A stretch of 64,000 nucleotides of DNA from Vibrio sp. B1FLJ16 (GCF_905175385.1 NZ_HG992749.1:62001-126000); one strand, 5' to 3'. Shown: positions 43,929 through 55,996, counted from the stretch's first letter. The notes: generated by a model not told the origin, from the sequence alone. Numbers and translations: made by a program.

Positions 43929-44005
43929 TCGCCCGCAGTGCATTGGGCGACTCTATTTGTCAGCAACCGCCCAGCAGTGAAACGTGCTGCCCAAGAGGAA
44001 TTAGA

Positions 44006-44785
44006 ATGACGGACACAAGCTTGCAATCCAATACAGCATTAGAGAACGAAACCACCCACTTTGGTTTCACTACCGTAGCGAAAGAAGAAAAAGTAACCAA
44101 AGTTGCCGAAGTTTTTCACTCCGTGGCAGCGAAGTACGACATTATGAATGATCTGATGTCTGGTGGTATTCACCGCTTATGGAAGCGTTTCACCATTGAT
44201 TGCAGTGGCGCTCGTCCGGGTCAGCGTGTTCTGGATCTTGGCGGTGGTACTGGTGATCTTACCGCAAAATTCTCGCGTATTGTCGGTGACCAGGGCCACG
44301 TTATTCTGGCTGATATCAATAACTCAATGCTCAATGTCGGCCGCGATAAGCTGCGCGATAATGGCATTGTAGGTAATGTGCATTACGTTCAGGCAAACGC
44401 AGAAGAGCTGCCATTCCCTGATGATTACTTTGATGTCATTACCATCAGTTTCTGTCTTCGTAACGTAACCGATAAAGACAAAGCTTTGCGCTCTATGTTC
44501 CGCGTGCTTAAGCCGGGTGGTCGTCTGCTGGTGCTTGAGTTTTCAAAACCGATTCTTGACCCGTTGTCTAAAATTTATGACGCGTACTCATTCCACCTGC
44601 TGCCAAAAATGGGTGAACTGGTCGCGAACGATGCGGAAAGTTACCGTTATCTGGCAGAGTCTATCCGCATGCACCCAGACCAGGATACGCTGGAAGGTAT
44701 GATGAAGGATGCCGGTTTCGAAAACACCAAATACTACAACCTGACGGGCGGTATTGTGGCACTGCACCGCGGTTACAAGTTCTAA
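44006..44785 (+). CDS. ubiE: Ubiquinone/menaquinone C-methyltransferase
   Basis: UbiE methylates the ring carbon in ubiquinone and menaquinone synthesis. The 259-residue protein has the family motif [17 protein letters not shown] and the SAM-binding [12 protein letters not shown]. The frame is open to 43943, but ATG at 44006 follows AGAGGAA and gives the family length. It begins the ubiE-ubiJ-ubiB run. Confidence 0.97.
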   Translation: MTDTSLQSNTALENETTHFGFTTVAKEEKVTKVAEVFHSVAAKYDIMNDLMSGGIHRLWKRFTIDCSGARPGQRVLDLGGGTGDLTAKFSRIVGDQGHVILADINNSMLNVGRDKLRDNGIVGNVHYVQANAEELPFPDDYFDVITISFCLRNVTDKDKALRSMFRVLKPGGRLLVLEFSKPILDPLSKIYDAYSFHLLPKMGELVANDAESYRYLAESIRMHPDQDTLEGMMKDAGFENTKYYNLTGGIVALHRGYKF

Positions 44786-44796
44786 GGGGTAAAGGC

Positions 44797-45444
44797 ATGC
44801 CATTTGAACCTCTTATCACTGCCGTCATTGAAACCTCGCTGAACACGCTGATTAAAGACGATCCGGCACTGGGTCGTCGCTTAGCGCGTCTTAAAGGTCA
44901 GGTTATTCAAGTGCACCTTAAAGAGATCAATAAGACTCTGACCTTTATATTCAGCCAGCAAATTGATGTGCTGGGTAACTATGAAGGACAGCCGGATTGT
45001 TACCTGTCTCTTAATCTGAGCGTGTTGCCGGAGCTGCGTGATCAGGCCAATATCACCCGACTTATCAAGCAGGATAAACTTGAGCTTGAAGGGGATATCC
45101 AACTGGCGCAGAAATTCTCCCAGCTAATGGTCGATTGCAAACCGGACATTGAAGAGTGGCTGTCACGAGTCACCGGAGATGTGGTCGCGCATACCGTTGT
45201 GCAGGGATCAAAAAACGTCGGAAACTTTTTCGTCTCTCAGGCAACAAAACATCAGCGTCACTTATCTCAGGTGGTGACTGAAGAGTGGAAATTTGCGCCG
45301 CCACCACTCGAAGTGGCTCACTTTTGTGACCAGGTGGATGAGGTACGCAGCCAGGCTTCAAGAATAGAGGCTCGCCTGAATGCATTGCTTGAAAAATCGA
45401 GGCTAGATAAACTGTCGGATAAGACTTCGCTGGAGAAACCATGA
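44797..45444 (+). CDS. ubiJ: Ubiquinone biosynthesis accessory factor UbiJ
   Basis: The 215-residue protein has an N-terminal SCP2 lipid-binding domain and a C-terminal helical tail ([16 protein letters not shown]). UbiJ helps hold ubiquinone intermediates in the Ubi complex with UbiK. It overlaps ubiB by 4 bases. Confidence 0.94.
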   Translation: MPFEPLITAVIETSLNTLIKDDPALGRRLARLKGQVIQVHLKEINKTLTFIFSQQIDVLGNYEGQPDCYLSLNLSVLPELRDQANITRLIKQDKLELEGDIQLAQKFSQLMVDCKPDIEEWLSRVTGDVVAHTVVQGSKNVGNFFVSQATKHQRHLSQVVTEEWKFAPPPLEVAHFCDQVDEVRSQASRIEARLNALLEKSRLDKLSDKTSLEKP

Positions 45445-47075
45445 CTCCGGCAGAAATAAAACGCTTATATCACATTGTAAAAGTACAACTGGAATATGGT
45501 CTGGATGAGTTATTGCCAGAGCATCAGCTGACCAAAGCTCCACTCTGGATGCGTAAAAGCCTGTTCTGGATTAAGAACAAGCATCCGGAAAAACCGTTAG
45601 GTGACCGTCTTAGGTTAGCTCTTCAGGAGCTGGGGCCGGTATGGATTAAGTTCGGCCAGATGATGTCGACCCGCCGTGATCTGTTTCCTCCTCATATCGC
45701 TGATCCGCTCGCACTGCTTCAGGACCAGGTCGCACCATTTGATGGTGAATTGGCCAAGCAGCAGATGGAGAAAGCGTTAGGTGGGCCGCTTGAAAACTGG
45801 TTCACTGAATTTGATGTCAAACCACTTGCTTCTGCGTCCATTGCTCAGGTACACACGGCACGGTTAAAAGACACTGATCAGGAAGTCGTGCTGAAAGTAA
45901 TTCGCCCGGATATTCGCCCGGTCATCGATTCCGATCTAAAATTGATGCACCGGATGGCACGCTTAGTTGCGGGGGCAATGCCTGATGCACGTCGCCTGAA
46001 GCCGGTTGAAGTGGTTCGTGAATACCAGAAGACTCTGCTTGATGAACTGGATTTACGTCGTGAGGCGGCGAATGCGATTCAGCTGCGCCGGAATTTCGAA
46101 GGCAGTGAAGAATTGTACGTTCCTGAAGTTTTTCCTGACTTCAGTAATCAAACTGTCATGGTTTCTGAGCGAATATATGGCATTCAGGTTTCTGATATTG
46201 AAGGCCTGAAAGCAAATGGCACCAATATGAAGTTGCTTGCCGAACGCGGCGTGAGTGTGTTTTTTACTCAGGTGTTCAGGGACAGCTTCTTCCATGCCGA
46301 TATGCATCCCGGCAATGTGTTCGTTAAACCGGAACATCCGGAGAATCCGACCTGGATCGGGTTAGATTGCGGGATCGTTGGTACACTTAACAGTGAAGAC
46401 AAACGTTATCTGGCGGAAAACTTCCTTGCGTTCTTCAATCGTGATTATCGCCGAGTGGCGGAATTGCATGTGGATTCAGGTTGGGTGCCGGCAGATACCA
46501 ATGTTGACGAGTTTGAGTTTGCGATTCGCATTGTTTGTGAGCCGATTTTTGCTAAGCCACTGTGTGAAATCTCCTTTGGTCACGTGTTATTGAATCTGTT
46601 CAATACGGCACGTCGCTTCAATATGGAGGTTCAGCCTCAGCTGGTGTTGCTGCAAAAAACCTTGCTGTATGTGGAAGGGCTTGGCAGACAACTTTATCCG
46701 CAGCTTGATTTGTGGGAGACCGCGAAACCATTCCTTGAGGAGTGGATGATGAACCAGGTTGGTCCGCAAGCTTTGGTTAATGCGATCAAAGACCGCGCGC
46801 CATATTGGGCGGAGAAGTTACCGGAGTTGCCGGAGCTGCTTTATGACAGTCTCAGACAAGGTAAAGCGATGAACCAACGCATGGATCAGCTTTATCAGGG
46901 TTACCGTCAGAGCAAGCGGCAGCAGGCAACAGGAAAGTTTTTATTTGGTGTTGGCGCCACTTTAGTCGTATGCTCGGCAATATTGGTGGATAACGCGTAT
47001 GAGCAGCTATCTTTCGCCTGCGGGATTGCAGGTGTCACATTCTGGCTGTTTAGTTGGCGAGCTTATCGTCGATAG
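45441..47075 (+). CDS. ubiB: Ubiquinone biosynthesis kinase-like protein UbiB
   Basis: The 544-residue protein has the ABC1/ADCK kinase-like motifs: the KxGQ-type [10 protein letters not shown], the alanine-rich [11 protein letters not shown], and [12 protein letters not shown], with two C-terminal membrane segments. UbiB is an atypical ATPase needed for ubiquinone synthesis. It follows ubiJ with a 4-base overlap and leads into tatA 50 bases on. Confidence 0.97.
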   Translation: MTPAEIKRLYHIVKVQLEYGLDELLPEHQLTKAPLWMRKSLFWIKNKHPEKPLGDRLRLALQELGPVWIKFGQMMSTRRDLFPPHIADPLALLQDQVAPFDGELAKQQMEKALGGPLENWFTEFDVKPLASASIAQVHTARLKDTDQEVVLKVIRPDIRPVIDSDLKLMHRMARLVAGAMPDARRLKPVEVVREYQKTLLDELDLRREAANAIQLRRNFEGSEELYVPEVFPDFSNQTVMVSERIYGIQVSDIEGLKANGTNMKLLAERGVSVFFTQVFRDSFFHADMHPGNVFVKPEHPENPTWIGLDCGIVGTLNSEDKRYLAENFLAFFNRDYRRVAELHVDSGWVPADTNVDEFEFAIRIVCEPIFAKPLCEISFGHVLLNLFNTARRFNMEVQPQLVLLQKTLLYVEGLGRQLYPQLDLWETAKPFLEEWMMNQVGPQALVNAIKDRAPYWAEKLPELPELLYDSLRQGKAMNQRMDQLYQGYRQSKRQQATGKFLFGVGATLVVCSAILVDNAYEQLSFACGIAGVTFWLFSWRAYRR

Positions 47076-47124
47076 GCGGTAAACTCTTGAAATACATTTT
47101 ATTTAGAGACCCGAGGTAAAAAGA

Positions 47125-47382
47125 ATGGGTGGTATCAGTGTTTGGCAACTTCTAATCATTGCTGTAATTGTTGTATTACTATTCGGAACCAAGAAACTAC
47201 GTGGCATTGGTGGCGATCTGGGCGGTGCCGTTAAGGGCTTCAAAAAAGCAATGAGCGATGATGAAGATGCTGCGAAAAATGCTAAAGACGTGAAAGACGC
47301 AGACTTCGAGCCAAAAAGTTTAGAGACGCAGCAACAAAAAGAAGCTGCTCCTGAAACGAAAAAAGACAAAGAGCAGGCGTAA
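47125..47382 (+). CDS. tatA: Twin-arginine translocase subunit TatA
   Basis: The 85-residue protein has a short membrane helix ([19 protein letters not shown]), an amphipathic helix ([15 protein letters not shown]) and an acidic tail. TatA forms the pore-like component of the Tat export system. tatB follows 3 bases later. Confidence 0.96.
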   Translation: MGGISVWQLLIIAVIVVLLFGTKKLRGIGGDLGGAVKGFKKAMSDDEDAAKNAKDVKDADFEPKSLETQQQKEAAPETKKDKEQA

Positions 47383-47385
47383 AAC

Positions 47386-47784
47386 GTGTTTGATATCGGT
47401 TTTTGGGAACTGGTATTAATATCTGTTGTTGGTCTGGTCGTTCTTGGACCGGAGCGTTTGCCTCATGCTATCCGCAGCGTGTCCCGCTTTATCGGTGCCG
47501 CCCGGAGTATGGCTAGTAGCGTCAAAGACGAACTGTCACATGAGCTGAAAGTCCAAGAGCTGCAAGAAAACTTGCGTAAAGCTGAGCAGATGGGGATGAA
47601 AGATTTATCTCCTGAGCTGAAATCTTCTGTAGAAGAGTTGAAACAGGCTGCGCAATCTGTAAACCGCCCTTACGCGGAAAAAACTGAGTCTGACGCTAAA
47701 CCTGCGCAAGCAGAGCAAACCGTTGAGTCGGTAGAAAAAGCGGAAGATATCAAGGTTACAGCGGCAGATAAGAAAGCCGAATAG
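47386..47784 (+). CDS. tatB: Twin-arginine translocase subunit TatB
   Basis: The 132-residue protein starts with GTG and begins [25 protein letters not shown], the TatB signature with the conserved glutamate. A long amphipathic helix and charged tail follow. An intrinsic terminator lies just after the gene. Confidence 0.96.
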   Translation: MFDIGFWELVLISVVGLVVLGPERLPHAIRSVSRFIGAARSMASSVKDELSHELKVQELQENLRKAEQMGMKDLSPELKSSVEELKQAAQSVNRPYAEKTESDAKPAQAEQTVESVEKAEDIKVTAADKKAE

Positions 47785-47795
47785 TCTCATTAGGA

Positions 47796-47825
47796 GGAGC
47801 TACTAGGATAGGTAGCTCCTTTTTG
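47796..47825 (+). terminator. Intrinsic terminator between tatB and tatC
   Basis: GGAGCTAC-N8-GTAGCTCC is followed by TTTTTG. It lies inside the tatABC cluster, 28 bases before the tatC start, so part of the transcripts may end before tatC. Confidence 0.85.
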
Positions 47826-47852
47826 ATTTGGTTCTTTATAAAGAGGTTTGCC

Positions 47853-48602
47853 ATGTCTACCGTCGAGCAGACACAACCTTTAATTAGTCATTTGTTGGAG
47901 CTTCGCAACCGGCTACTGCGTTCAATCGTGGCAGTGTTGGTGGTGTTTGTCGGGCTAGTTTATTTCTCTAACCACATTTACGAGTTTGTCTCTGCGCCTT
48001 TAGTTGAGCGCTTGCCTGAAGGGGCGACGATGATTGCGACGGATGTTGCATCGCCGTTTTTTACTCCCCTGAAGTTGACACTGATCGCCTCGGTATTTGT
48101 TGCCGTGCCATTTATCCTGTATCAGGTCTGGGCGTTTGTTGCGCCGGGCCTATACAAGCATGAACGCCGTCTGATCATGCCGCTGCTGTTTTCCAGCTCT
48201 TTGCTGTTCTACTGCGGTGTGGCATTTGCGTATTTTGTGGTGTTCCCGCTGGTGTTCGGTTTCTTTACCGCAATTTCACTCGGCGGAGTTGAGTTCGCCA
48301 CGGACATCTCCAGCTATCTGGATTTTGTACTGGCGCTGTTTATGGCCTTCGGTATCGCGTTTGAGGTGCCGGTCGCGATCATTCTGCTGTGCTGGACAGG
48401 CGCTACTACGCCAGAAGAATTAAAGCAAAAGCGTCCATACATTATTGTTGCAGCGTTTGTGGTCGGGATGGTGTTAACGCCACCTGATATGATTTCCCAG
48501 ACTTTGCTGGCAATCCCGATGTGCTTACTGTTTGAAGTCGGTTTGCTGTTTGCGCGTTTCTATACCCGCAAAGGTGAGGAGGAAGAAGAGGCCGAAGAGT
48601 AG
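47853..48602 (+). CDS. tatC: Twin-arginine translocase subunit TatC
   Basis: The 249-residue protein has six membrane helices and starts [22 protein letters not shown], the conserved signal-peptide recognition region. The frame is open to 47823, but ATG at 47853 follows AGAGG. A terminator separates it from tatB. Confidence 0.96.
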   Translation: MSTVEQTQPLISHLLELRNRLLRSIVAVLVVFVGLVYFSNHIYEFVSAPLVERLPEGATMIATDVASPFFTPLKLTLIASVFVAVPFILYQVWAFVAPGLYKHERRLIMPLLFSSSLLFYCGVAFAYFVVFPLVFGFFTAISLGGVEFATDISSYLDFVLALFMAFGIAFEVPVAIILLCWTGATTPEELKQKRPYIIVAAFVVGMVLTPPDMISQTLLAIPMCLLFEVGLLFARFYTRKGEEEEEAEE

Positions 48603-48627
48603 TCTTCTTCTCCCACAAGTTACTCGC

Positions 48628-48655
48628 AAAAAGCGGCTCTGTTGAGCCGCTTTTT
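48628..48655. terminator. Bidirectional terminator after tatC
   Basis: AGCGGCTC-TGTT-GAGCCGCT is flanked by A and T runs between tatC and the convergent antiporter gene. Confidence 0.93.
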
Positions 48656-48672
48656 CGTTTCTGACATGAGTT

Positions 48673-49875
48673 CTAATCGCTGCCAACGCGCTCCGATAAA
48701 GCCCGCGCAGTAATGCCATGCAATACAAGACTCAATATCACGGTACACACTACGGTCAGAGCAATAAAGCGCCCTCCCGGTAACTCAGCGTCTAATACGA
48801 TGATTGTAAACACAATGCTTGCTAAACCACGCGGACCAAACCACCCCATAAACCAGCGATGACGGGGAGGGACGGATGTGCCGAGGAAAGAGAGATAGAT
48901 AGGCAGCATCCGCACCAGCGTCAAGCTGATAAGGGCGTACGCGATCATACTGACGGAGAATAGCCCCAATACCTGTCCAACCACGGCTGCACCAAAGAGA
49001 ATCCAGGTTAACATCGCCAATAACTCGGCGATGCCCTCTGTCGCTAGCACCAACTTGTGTGTATGGCTTGAAGCTAAATGACCAAACAGAAGCCCGCCCG
49101 TAAATGCCGCGATGTAGCCACTGCCGTGCAGGGTTTGTGCTAAACCAAAGCTGGCCAGGGCCATAGCGCCTACCGTCAGTTGTGCCCACACTTCACCAAG
49201 CCATCCTTTTTTTGCACTCCAGTGAAGGAGCTTTGCGCCAATGTAGGCCAGAGACATTCCAACAGCCATACCGATACCAAGTTCCTCAGCAAACACCATC
49301 AGGGCATGCCAAGTACTGATTTCAGTGTGAGTGGCACTGGTTTCCACTGCAATCAGCAGCAAAAGTATCGGAACGCAAAGACCATCATTGAGGCCGCTTT
49401 CTACGTTGAGCCCTTCACTTACCGGAGTCGGAACCTTGGGATTTGATATCACCGCTTTACCCAGCGCTGCATCAGTTGCGGCAAGCATGGTGGCAAGAAT
49501 CGCGGCTTCGGTGACGGACAACACGTCAAACAGTACAACCGCGACTAACGTTCCCAGAATAATGGCACCCGGCAAACCAAACAGGAGCATTCTGACCGGA
49601 TACACGGCTTTCTGTTTTAATACGGAGAGATTGGAGTGAGCGGCATCAGAGAAGAGAATTAATGCCAGAGTCAGGTCGGCAAGCAGCCGCAGGTCATTGG
49701 CTTGTGCTGATAAGCCTATAAGCCCCAGGCCATGTCCGCCGAGCAGCAGGCCGAGTAAGACATAGACAATCGGGCCAGAAATTGAGGAGTTTTCGATCCG
49801 TTTAGCGACTAAGGTATATAAGAAAACGATGCCTGCGAGAATGCTGATAACGAAATAAACACGCTCCAAATCCAT
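48673..49875 (-). CDS. Cation:proton antiporter, CPA1/NhaP type
   Basis: The 400-residue membrane protein has about twelve membrane segments and the family patterns ESGLNDGLCVPILLLL (with the conserved ND pair) and FGPRGLASIVFTIIVL. It probably exchanges Na+ or K+ for protons across the inner membrane, a common need in marine bacteria. It is a single gene convergent with tatC. Confidence 0.92.
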   Translation of the reverse strand: MDLERVYFVISILAGIVFLYTLVAKRIENSSISGPIVYVLLGLLLGGHGLGLIGLSAQANDLRLLADLTLALILFSDAAHSNLSVLKQKAVYPVRMLLFGLPGAIILGTLVAVVLFDVLSVTEAAILATMLAATDAALGKAVISNPKVPTPVSEGLNVESGLNDGLCVPILLLLIAVETSATHTEISTWHALMVFAEELGIGMAVGMSLAYIGAKLLHWSAKKGWLGEVWAQLTVGAMALASFGLAQTLHGSGYIAAFTGGLLFGHLASSHTHKLVLATEGIAELLAMLTWILFGAAVVGQVLGLFSVSMIAYALISLTLVRMLPIYLSFLGTSVPPRHRWFMGWFGPRGLASIVFTIIVLDAELPGGRFIALTVVCTVILSLVLHGITARALSERVGSD

Positions 49876-49942
49876 GAGTACTTCCTTGTACGTAATGCAG
49901 ATTTTTGAACAAGTTATAAGTGTAGCAACTGGTTTCTCGAGT

Positions 49943-50707
49943 TCAGCTTAAATTGAACAAAGACTCTGCATTTTTCGTGGTCAGCGCGTCCACCTCTTCA
50001 ACCGACATATCGCGCAACTCTGCAACGCGCTGAGCAACTAAAGAGGTATAAGCCGGTTCGTTACGTTTTCCGCGATGCGGCACGGGTGCCAGGTAAGGGC
50101 AGTCTGTTTCCAGAATGACCCACTGCATATCAAGGTGTGGAATGACTTTATCCATGCCGCCGTTTTTAAAGGTCGAAACACCACCTAAACCGAGATGGAA
50201 GCCTAACTCGTTAATAGCTTGCGCTTCTTCGATGCTGCCACCAAAGCAGTGGAACACACCGCGCAGACGTCCGTCTTGCTCCTGACGCAGCAGAGTGAGA
50301 GTTTCTTCAATCGAATCACGGGTGTGAATCACAACGGGCAAATCCATCTCTTTCGCCCAGTTGAGCTGAGTGATAAATGCCATCTCTTGCTCGGCGCGGA
50401 AGGTTTTATCCCAGTACAGATCAATGCCTATCTCACCCACAGCGATGAATTTATGTTTTTCAAACCAGCCCCGAACGATTTCCAGCGTTTGCTCGACATT
50501 GCCGTCCACATAGCAAGGGTGAAGCCCCATCATTGAATGACAGACGTCGGGATAAGCCGCTTCAGTTTGCAGCATAGGTTCAATCGAATCCAGATCGATA
50601 TTCGGCAGCAAAATCTTACTAATGCCTTGTTCTAAGGCGCGTTTTACTACTTCATCACGGTCATTATCAAATTCGCTGGCGTATATGTGCGCATGGGTAT
50701 CGATCAT
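49943..50707 (-). CDS. tatD: TatD-family deoxyribonuclease
   Basis: The 254-residue metal-dependent hydrolase starts MIDTHAHIYASEFD, with the metal-binding HAH, then VGEIGIDLYWD, VIHTRDS, FHCFGG and ETDCPYLAPVP. TatD-type enzymes have 3'-5' exonuclease activity. In E. coli the gene sits at the end of tatABCD; here the antiporter gene separates it and it reads in the opposite direction. YcfH and YjjV are alternative family names. Confidence 0.85.
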   Translation of the reverse strand: MIDTHAHIYASEFDNDRDEVVKRALEQGISKILLPNIDLDSIEPMLQTEAAYPDVCHSMMGLHPCYVDGNVEQTLEIVRGWFEKHKFIAVGEIGIDLYWDKTFRAEQEMAFITQLNWAKEMDLPVVIHTRDSIEETLTLLRQEQDGRLRGVFHCFGGSIEEAQAINELGFHLGLGGVSTFKNGGMDKVIPHLDMQWVILETDCPYLAPVPHRGKRNEPAYTSLVAQRVAELRDMSVEEVDALTTKNAESLFNLS

Positions 50708-50855
50708 GGTTAGTCTCTGTACTTCGTTGTCTTAGTGCTCAGAGAAGTATACTTGAGTGTGAGTGCTGGGTCATTTTCAGTTTTTTTCCGTGCCTTTTTC
50801 TCGATTGTCACTCGCAAGGTGCATCAAGAGTGATATGATTTTGTCCATCAGATGA

Positions 50856-51953
<1,098 letters not shown>

Positions 51954-52002
51954 TTCTTGCTTAGTGAGAAAAACCAGACCGACAATAGTTGTTCGTCTGT
52001 AT

Positions 52003-52071
52003 ATACCCAAGTAACCTCTGGCGGATCAATTAAGGCTAATTAAATAGCGGCAGTCCAAGGTGCTTGGGTAT
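52003..52071. repeat. Imperfect palindromic element with ATACCCAAG/CTTGGGTAT ends
   Basis: ATACCCAAG (52003-52011) and CTTGGGTAT (52063-52071) frame about 50 bases with further partial pairing (ACCT/AGGT). The form looks like the dispersed palindromic repeats common in Vibrio intergenic regions. Whether it recurs elsewhere in the genome cannot be tested here. Confidence 0.55.
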
Positions 52072-52092
52072 TAAATTTCTGGAGAGATAACA

Positions 52093-52527
52093 ATGACAAT
52101 GCTGATTCGTGAAGGCACGTTGGAAGAGGCACTTCAGGTGGTAACTCATGTGAAAGAGTTTGCCAATGGAGAAACAATGGAGTCTATGGCACAGCGGCTT
52201 GGCGATAAAAATAGTTTGATTCTGGTAGCGGAAAAGAACGGTGCCGTTGTCGGCTTTAAAATTGGCTATGAACTGGATGAAGATACCTTCTACAGTTGGT
52301 TTGGTGGTGTTGCGCCGCAAGCCCGCAAAGAAGGCGTGGCACAGATGCTGTTAGAAGCACAGGAAGAGTGGGTTGCCGAACAAGGTTATAAAACGCTTAA
52401 AGTGAAGTCGCGTAACCAGTTTCCCGCTATGCTCAGACTATTATTGAGAAATGGTTACCTCATTGAAAAGTTTGAGGAAAAAGTGAATCTTCGTGAGTCC
52501 AGAGTACATTTCATTAAAGCACTGTGA
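52093..52527 (+). CDS. GNAT-family N-acetyltransferase
   Basis: The 144-residue protein has the GNAT core: a strand ending VVGFKIGYE, then the acetyl-CoA loop region GVAPQARKEGVAQMLLEA and the C-terminal LLRNGYLIEKFE. The substrate is unknown. It lies between hemB and ryhB. Confidence 0.9.
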   Translation: MTMLIREGTLEEALQVVTHVKEFANGETMESMAQRLGDKNSLILVAEKNGAVVGFKIGYELDEDTFYSWFGGVAPQARKEGVAQMLLEAQEEWVAEQGYKTLKVKSRNQFPAMLRLLLRNGYLIEKFEEKVNLRESRVHFIKAL

Positions 52528-52557
52528 AAATAAATGAGATTTTTTCTCATTTAACTG

Positions 52558-52586
52558 TTGACTGTCAAATGAGAATCATTATTATT
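52558..52586 (+). promoter_or_regulatory. Fur-controlled promoter of ryhB
   Basis: TTGACT (52558-52563) is a strong -35 and TATTAT (52580-52585) a -10 with a 16-base spacer. The Fur box TGAGAAT-C-ATTATTA (52570-52584, 13 of 15 against TGATAAT-N-ATTATCA) covers the spacer and -10, so iron-loaded Fur would block transcription. Confidence 0.85.
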
Positions 52587-52591
52587 AATTC

Positions 52592-52822
52592 TGTCTTAGG
52601 GAATGAGGAAAAGTTCACAGGGACGTTGAATTACCTATTAACAAAAGTTGATTAACAGATGTTGAGAAGATAATGAAACATACTCTCCGAACTTGTACGA
52701 ACTCTTTTTGACACGACATTGCTCACATTGCTTCCAGTGTAATTTATAGCTTCTTGGTTAAGCAGCTTAATAAAAATTGCTTCACCACTTCTGCTAGGCG
52801 ACCCAATAGGGTCGCTTTTTTC
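52592..52822 (+). ncRNA. ryhB: RyhB iron-responsive small RNA
   Basis: The conserved RyhB core, ACATTGCTCACATTGCTTCC, is present at about 52716-52735. The RNA starts about 6-8 bases after the -10 and ends at the terminator GCGACCC-AATA-GGGTCGC-TTTTTT (52798-52821). About 230 nucleotides is much longer than the 90 of E. coli but fits the long RyhB known in Vibrio. RyhB represses iron-using proteins under iron shortage with Hfq. The 5' end is estimated from the promoter. Confidence 0.93.
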
Positions 52823-52858
52823 TTTTCTGCGATTTCATTTGACGCCACGAAATATAAC

Positions 52859-53009
52859 TTGTCCACACAGGATGATCATTTTAAGATCGTCGATCTTTTT
52901 CGCTTGTTGGAAATAAATACTTTAATTACAATGAATTATCTTGATATTTTCTTGTCACCTTTCGACTGGGATAACCAGTGGATAAATACTATAAACAGAG
53001 TTATCCACA
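52859..53009. promoter_or_regulatory. Cluster of DnaA boxes upstream of polA
   Basis: TTATCCACA at 53001-53009 is a perfect DnaA box. TTGTCCACA (52859-52867) and AGTGGATAA (52977-52985, minus strand) differ at one base each, and CTGGGATAA (52966-52974) at two. The 320-base region between ryhB and polA holds no gene that I can support. DnaA has been reported to stimulate polA in E. coli, so a regulatory role is plausible. Confidence 0.6.
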
Positions 53010-53140
53010 GGGTGGTGGTTGTTTTGCGTATCCACTCGAAATATTTCCGCGATCTGGATCGAGCGAACAGGATAGATTCAGATCAGCAGTCATGGCATTC
53101 TAGGCAGATCTATTAAGTACTGACTTGGATACAGACAATT

Positions 53141-55936
53141 ATGGCAAGTATTCCTGAAAATCCGCTGATTCTGATCGACGGTTCTTCTTACCTATATCGC
53201 GCTTTCCACGCCTACCCTGGCACGATGAGTAACGGTGATATCCCAACCAACGCCGTTTACGGTGTAGTAAACATGTTACGCAGTATGATGCGTCAGTTTG
53301 CGTCTGAACGTATTGCGGTGGTTTTTGATGCGAAGGGTAAAACCTTCCGTGACGATATGTATGCAGAATACAAAGCAAATCGTCCGCCAATGCCAGATGA
53401 TCTTCGCTGCCAGATTGAACCTCTGCATGACGTGATTCGTGCGATGGGCTTGCCATTAATTTGTGTTCCCGGCGTTGAAGCTGATGACGTCATTGGTACT
53501 CTGGCGTACCAGGCGTCGCAAAAAGGCATGCCTGTATTGATCAGTACTGGTGATAAAGATATGGCGCAGTTGGTGGATGACAACATCACCCTGATCAACA
53601 CCATGACCAACGTAGTGATGGATCGTGAAGGTGTGATTGAAAAGTTCGGTATTCCACCTGAGCTGATCATCGATTATCTCGCACTGATGGGCGATAAAGT
53701 CGATAACATTCCTGGCGTACCAGGTGTTGGTGATAAAACCGCAACGGCATTACTACAGGGTATCGGCGGTCTGACTAAGCTGTATGAAAACTTAGATGAT
53801 ATCGCTCCGCTGGGTTTCCGCGGATCTAAAACCATGGCGAAGAAGCTGGTCGACAACAAAGACAATGCGATGTTGTCTTACGAACTGGCTACCATCAAGC
53901 TGGATGTGGAACTGGAAGAGACGCCGGAATCTTTGCTAAAAGCAGAGCCAAACAAAGATGAACTGATTAAGCTTTATGGTCAGCTGACCTTTAAATCCTG
54001 GCTGAACGAATTGCTAGAAGGCGGCTCTGGTGCAGTGGAAGCGGTAGAGATGGCCGGATCTTCTCAGGCTGCATCATCTGCTTCTTCTCATGCAGAGATG
54101 GAAACGTCAGCAGTAACTATTGATCGCAGTCAGTACGAAACGATTTTAGACGAAGCGTCTTTTAACGCTTGGCTGGAGAAACTAAAAGCGTCTGAGTTGT
54201 TTGCTTTCGATACCGAGACCGACAGTCTTGACTACATGGTGGCGAATCTGGTCGGCCTGTCGTTTGCAACTGATGAAGGCATCGCTGCTTATGTTCCGGT
54301 AGCGCACGATTACCTGGATGCGCCAGAGCAATTAGATCGTGATTGGGTACTAGAGCAGCTAAAACCAATTCTTGAAGATGAAGCACAAGCCAAAGTTGGT
54401 CAGAACCTCAAATATGATGCTTCTGTGTTGGCTCGTTACGGCATTGAGATGAAGGGCATTAAGCACGATACCATGCTCGCTTCTTACGTTTACAACAGTG
54501 TAGGCGGTAAACATGACATGGACAGCTTGGCGCTGCGTTTCCTTCAGCACAGCTGTATCTCATTTGAGCAAATTGCCGGTAAGGGCAAAAATCAGCTGAC
54601 TTTTAACCAAATCGAACTCGATCAGGCTTCTCCTTATGCGGCGGAAGATGCAGATGTGACACTTCGCCTGCATAACCGTCTGTTCGCTAATATTGAGCAA
54701 GACGACAAACTGAAATCGGTTTATGAAGAGATCGAAATTCCGCTGGTTCCGGTACTTTCCCGTATTGAGCGTACCGGGGTATTGATTGATGACATGAAGC
54801 TGGGTGCCCAGTCGGTCGAAATCGCGGCCCGTCTTGAAGAACTTGAGAAAAAAGCTTACGAAATTGCTGAGCAAGAGTTCAACATGAACTCTCCGAAACA
54901 GCTGCAAGCGATCCTGTTTGAAAAAATGGGCTTACCTGTGGTTAAGAAGACTCCGTCTGGCACGCCGTCAACCAATGAGGAAGTATTGCAGGAGCTGGCA
55001 TTGGATTACCCGTTGCCAAAACTGATTCTGGAATACCGTGGTCTGGCTAAGTTGAAGTCGACTTACACAGATAAGTTGCCGAAGATGATCAACCCAACCA
55101 CAGGTCGTGTACATACCTCTTACCATCAAGCGGTTACGGCGACAGGTCGTTTGTCATCGACTGATCCAAACCTGCAGAACATTCCAATTCGTAATGAAGA
55201 GGGCCGCCGTATTCGTCAGGCATTCATCGCACCTACCGGCTACAAAATATTAGCAGTCGACTACTCGCAAATTGAACTGCGTATCATGGCGCACCTATCA
55301 GGTGATCAGGCGCTGCTTGACGCGTTCCGTGATGGAAAAGACATTCACGCGGCTACAGCGGCTGAAATTATGGGCGTGAGTATTGATCAAGTATCGAGCG
55401 AACAGCGTCGTCGGGCGAAAGCGGTGAACTTTGGTCTTATCTACGGTATGAGTGCATTTGGCCTTGCTAAGCAGCTGGGTATTCCACGTGGAGAGGCTCA
55501 AACCTACATGGATAAGTACTTCGAGCGTTATCCTGGCGTAATGCAGTATATGGAAGACACGCGTAGCGCAGCCGCTGATAAGGGTTATGTAGAAACCATC
55601 TTCGGTCGTCGTTTGCACCTGCCAGAAATCAAATCGCGCAATGGTATGCGTCGCAAAGCGGCAGAGCGTGCTGCGATTAACGCACCAATGCAAGGTACCG
55701 CGGCAGACATCATCAAGAAAGCGATGCTGTTGGTGGATCAGTGGATTCAGGCTGAAGGCAATGGCCGGGTGAAGCTTCTGATGCAAGTACACGATGAACT
55801 GGTGTTTGAAGTGGAAGAGTCAGCATTGTCCGAAATTGAAAGTAAAGTACAGAAATTGATGGAATCAGCGGCTGAGCTGAAAGTGCCTCTTGTTGCAGAA
55901 GCAGGCCATGGTGACAGCTGGGATCAGGCTCACTAG
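53141..55936 (+). CDS. polA: DNA polymerase I
   Basis: The 931-residue enzyme repairs DNA and replaces Okazaki primers. It has an N-terminal 5'-3' exonuclease/FEN domain (to about 290), an intact 3'-5' proofreading domain (D357 and E359 in [10 protein letters not shown]), and the polymerase domain ([44 protein letters not shown]). E. coli PolA has 928 residues. A terminator and then Spot 42 follow, the same order as in E. coli. Confidence 0.98.
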   Translation: MASIPENPLILIDGSSYLYRAFHAYPGTMSNGDIPTNAVYGVVNMLRSMMRQFASERIAVVFDAKGKTFRDDMYAEYKANRPPMPDDLRCQIEPLHDVIRAMGLPLICVPGVEADDVIGTLAYQASQKGMPVLISTGDKDMAQLVDDNITLINTMTNVVMDREGVIEKFGIPPELIIDYLALMGDKVDNIPGVPGVGDKTATALLQGIGGLTKLYENLDDIAPLGFRGSKTMAKKLVDNKDNAMLSYELATIKLDVELEETPESLLKAEPNKDELIKLYGQLTFKSWLNELLEGGSGAVEAVEMAGSSQAASSASSHAEMETSAVTIDRSQYETILDEASFNAWLEKLKASELFAFDTETDSLDYMVANLVGLSFATDEGIAAYVPVAHDYLDAPEQLDRDWVLEQLKPILEDEAQAKVGQNLKYDASVLARYGIEMKGIKHDTMLASYVYNSVGGKHDMDSLALRFLQHSCISFEQIAGKGKNQLTFNQIELDQASPYAAEDADVTLRLHNRLFANIEQDDKLKSVYEEIEIPLVPVLSRIERTGVLIDDMKLGAQSVEIAARLEELEKKAYEIAEQEFNMNSPKQLQAILFEKMGLPVVKKTPSGTPSTNEEVLQELALDYPLPKLILEYRGLAKLKSTYTDKLPKMINPTTGRVHTSYHQAVTATGRLSSTDPNLQNIPIRNEEGRRIRQAFIAPTGYKILAVDYSQIELRIMAHLSGDQALLDAFRDGKDIHAATAAEIMGVSIDQVSSEQRRRAKAVNFGLIYGMSAFGLAKQLGIPRGEAQTYMDKYFERYPGVMQYMEDTRSAAADKGYVETIFGRRLHLPEIKSRNGMRRKAAERAAINAPMQGTAADIIKKAMLLVDQWIQAEGNGRVKLLMQVHDELVFEVEESALSEIESKVQKLMESAAELKVPLVAEAGHGDSWDQAH

Positions 55937-55970
55937 TCATTTTTAAAGCAATTTAGTCAATTTATTATGA

Positions 55971-55996
55971 GCCAGCGCACAAACGCTGGCTTTTTT
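55971..55996 (+). terminator. Intrinsic terminator of polA
   Basis: GCCAGCG-CACAAA-CGCTGGC is followed by TTTTTT, 34 bases after the stop codon. Confidence 0.93.

Noticed and set aside
52754..53116. Open frame of 120 codons upstream of polA
   Set aside because: It overlaps the 3' end and terminator of ryhB and the DnaA-box region, has no ribosome-binding site and no recognisable protein pattern.
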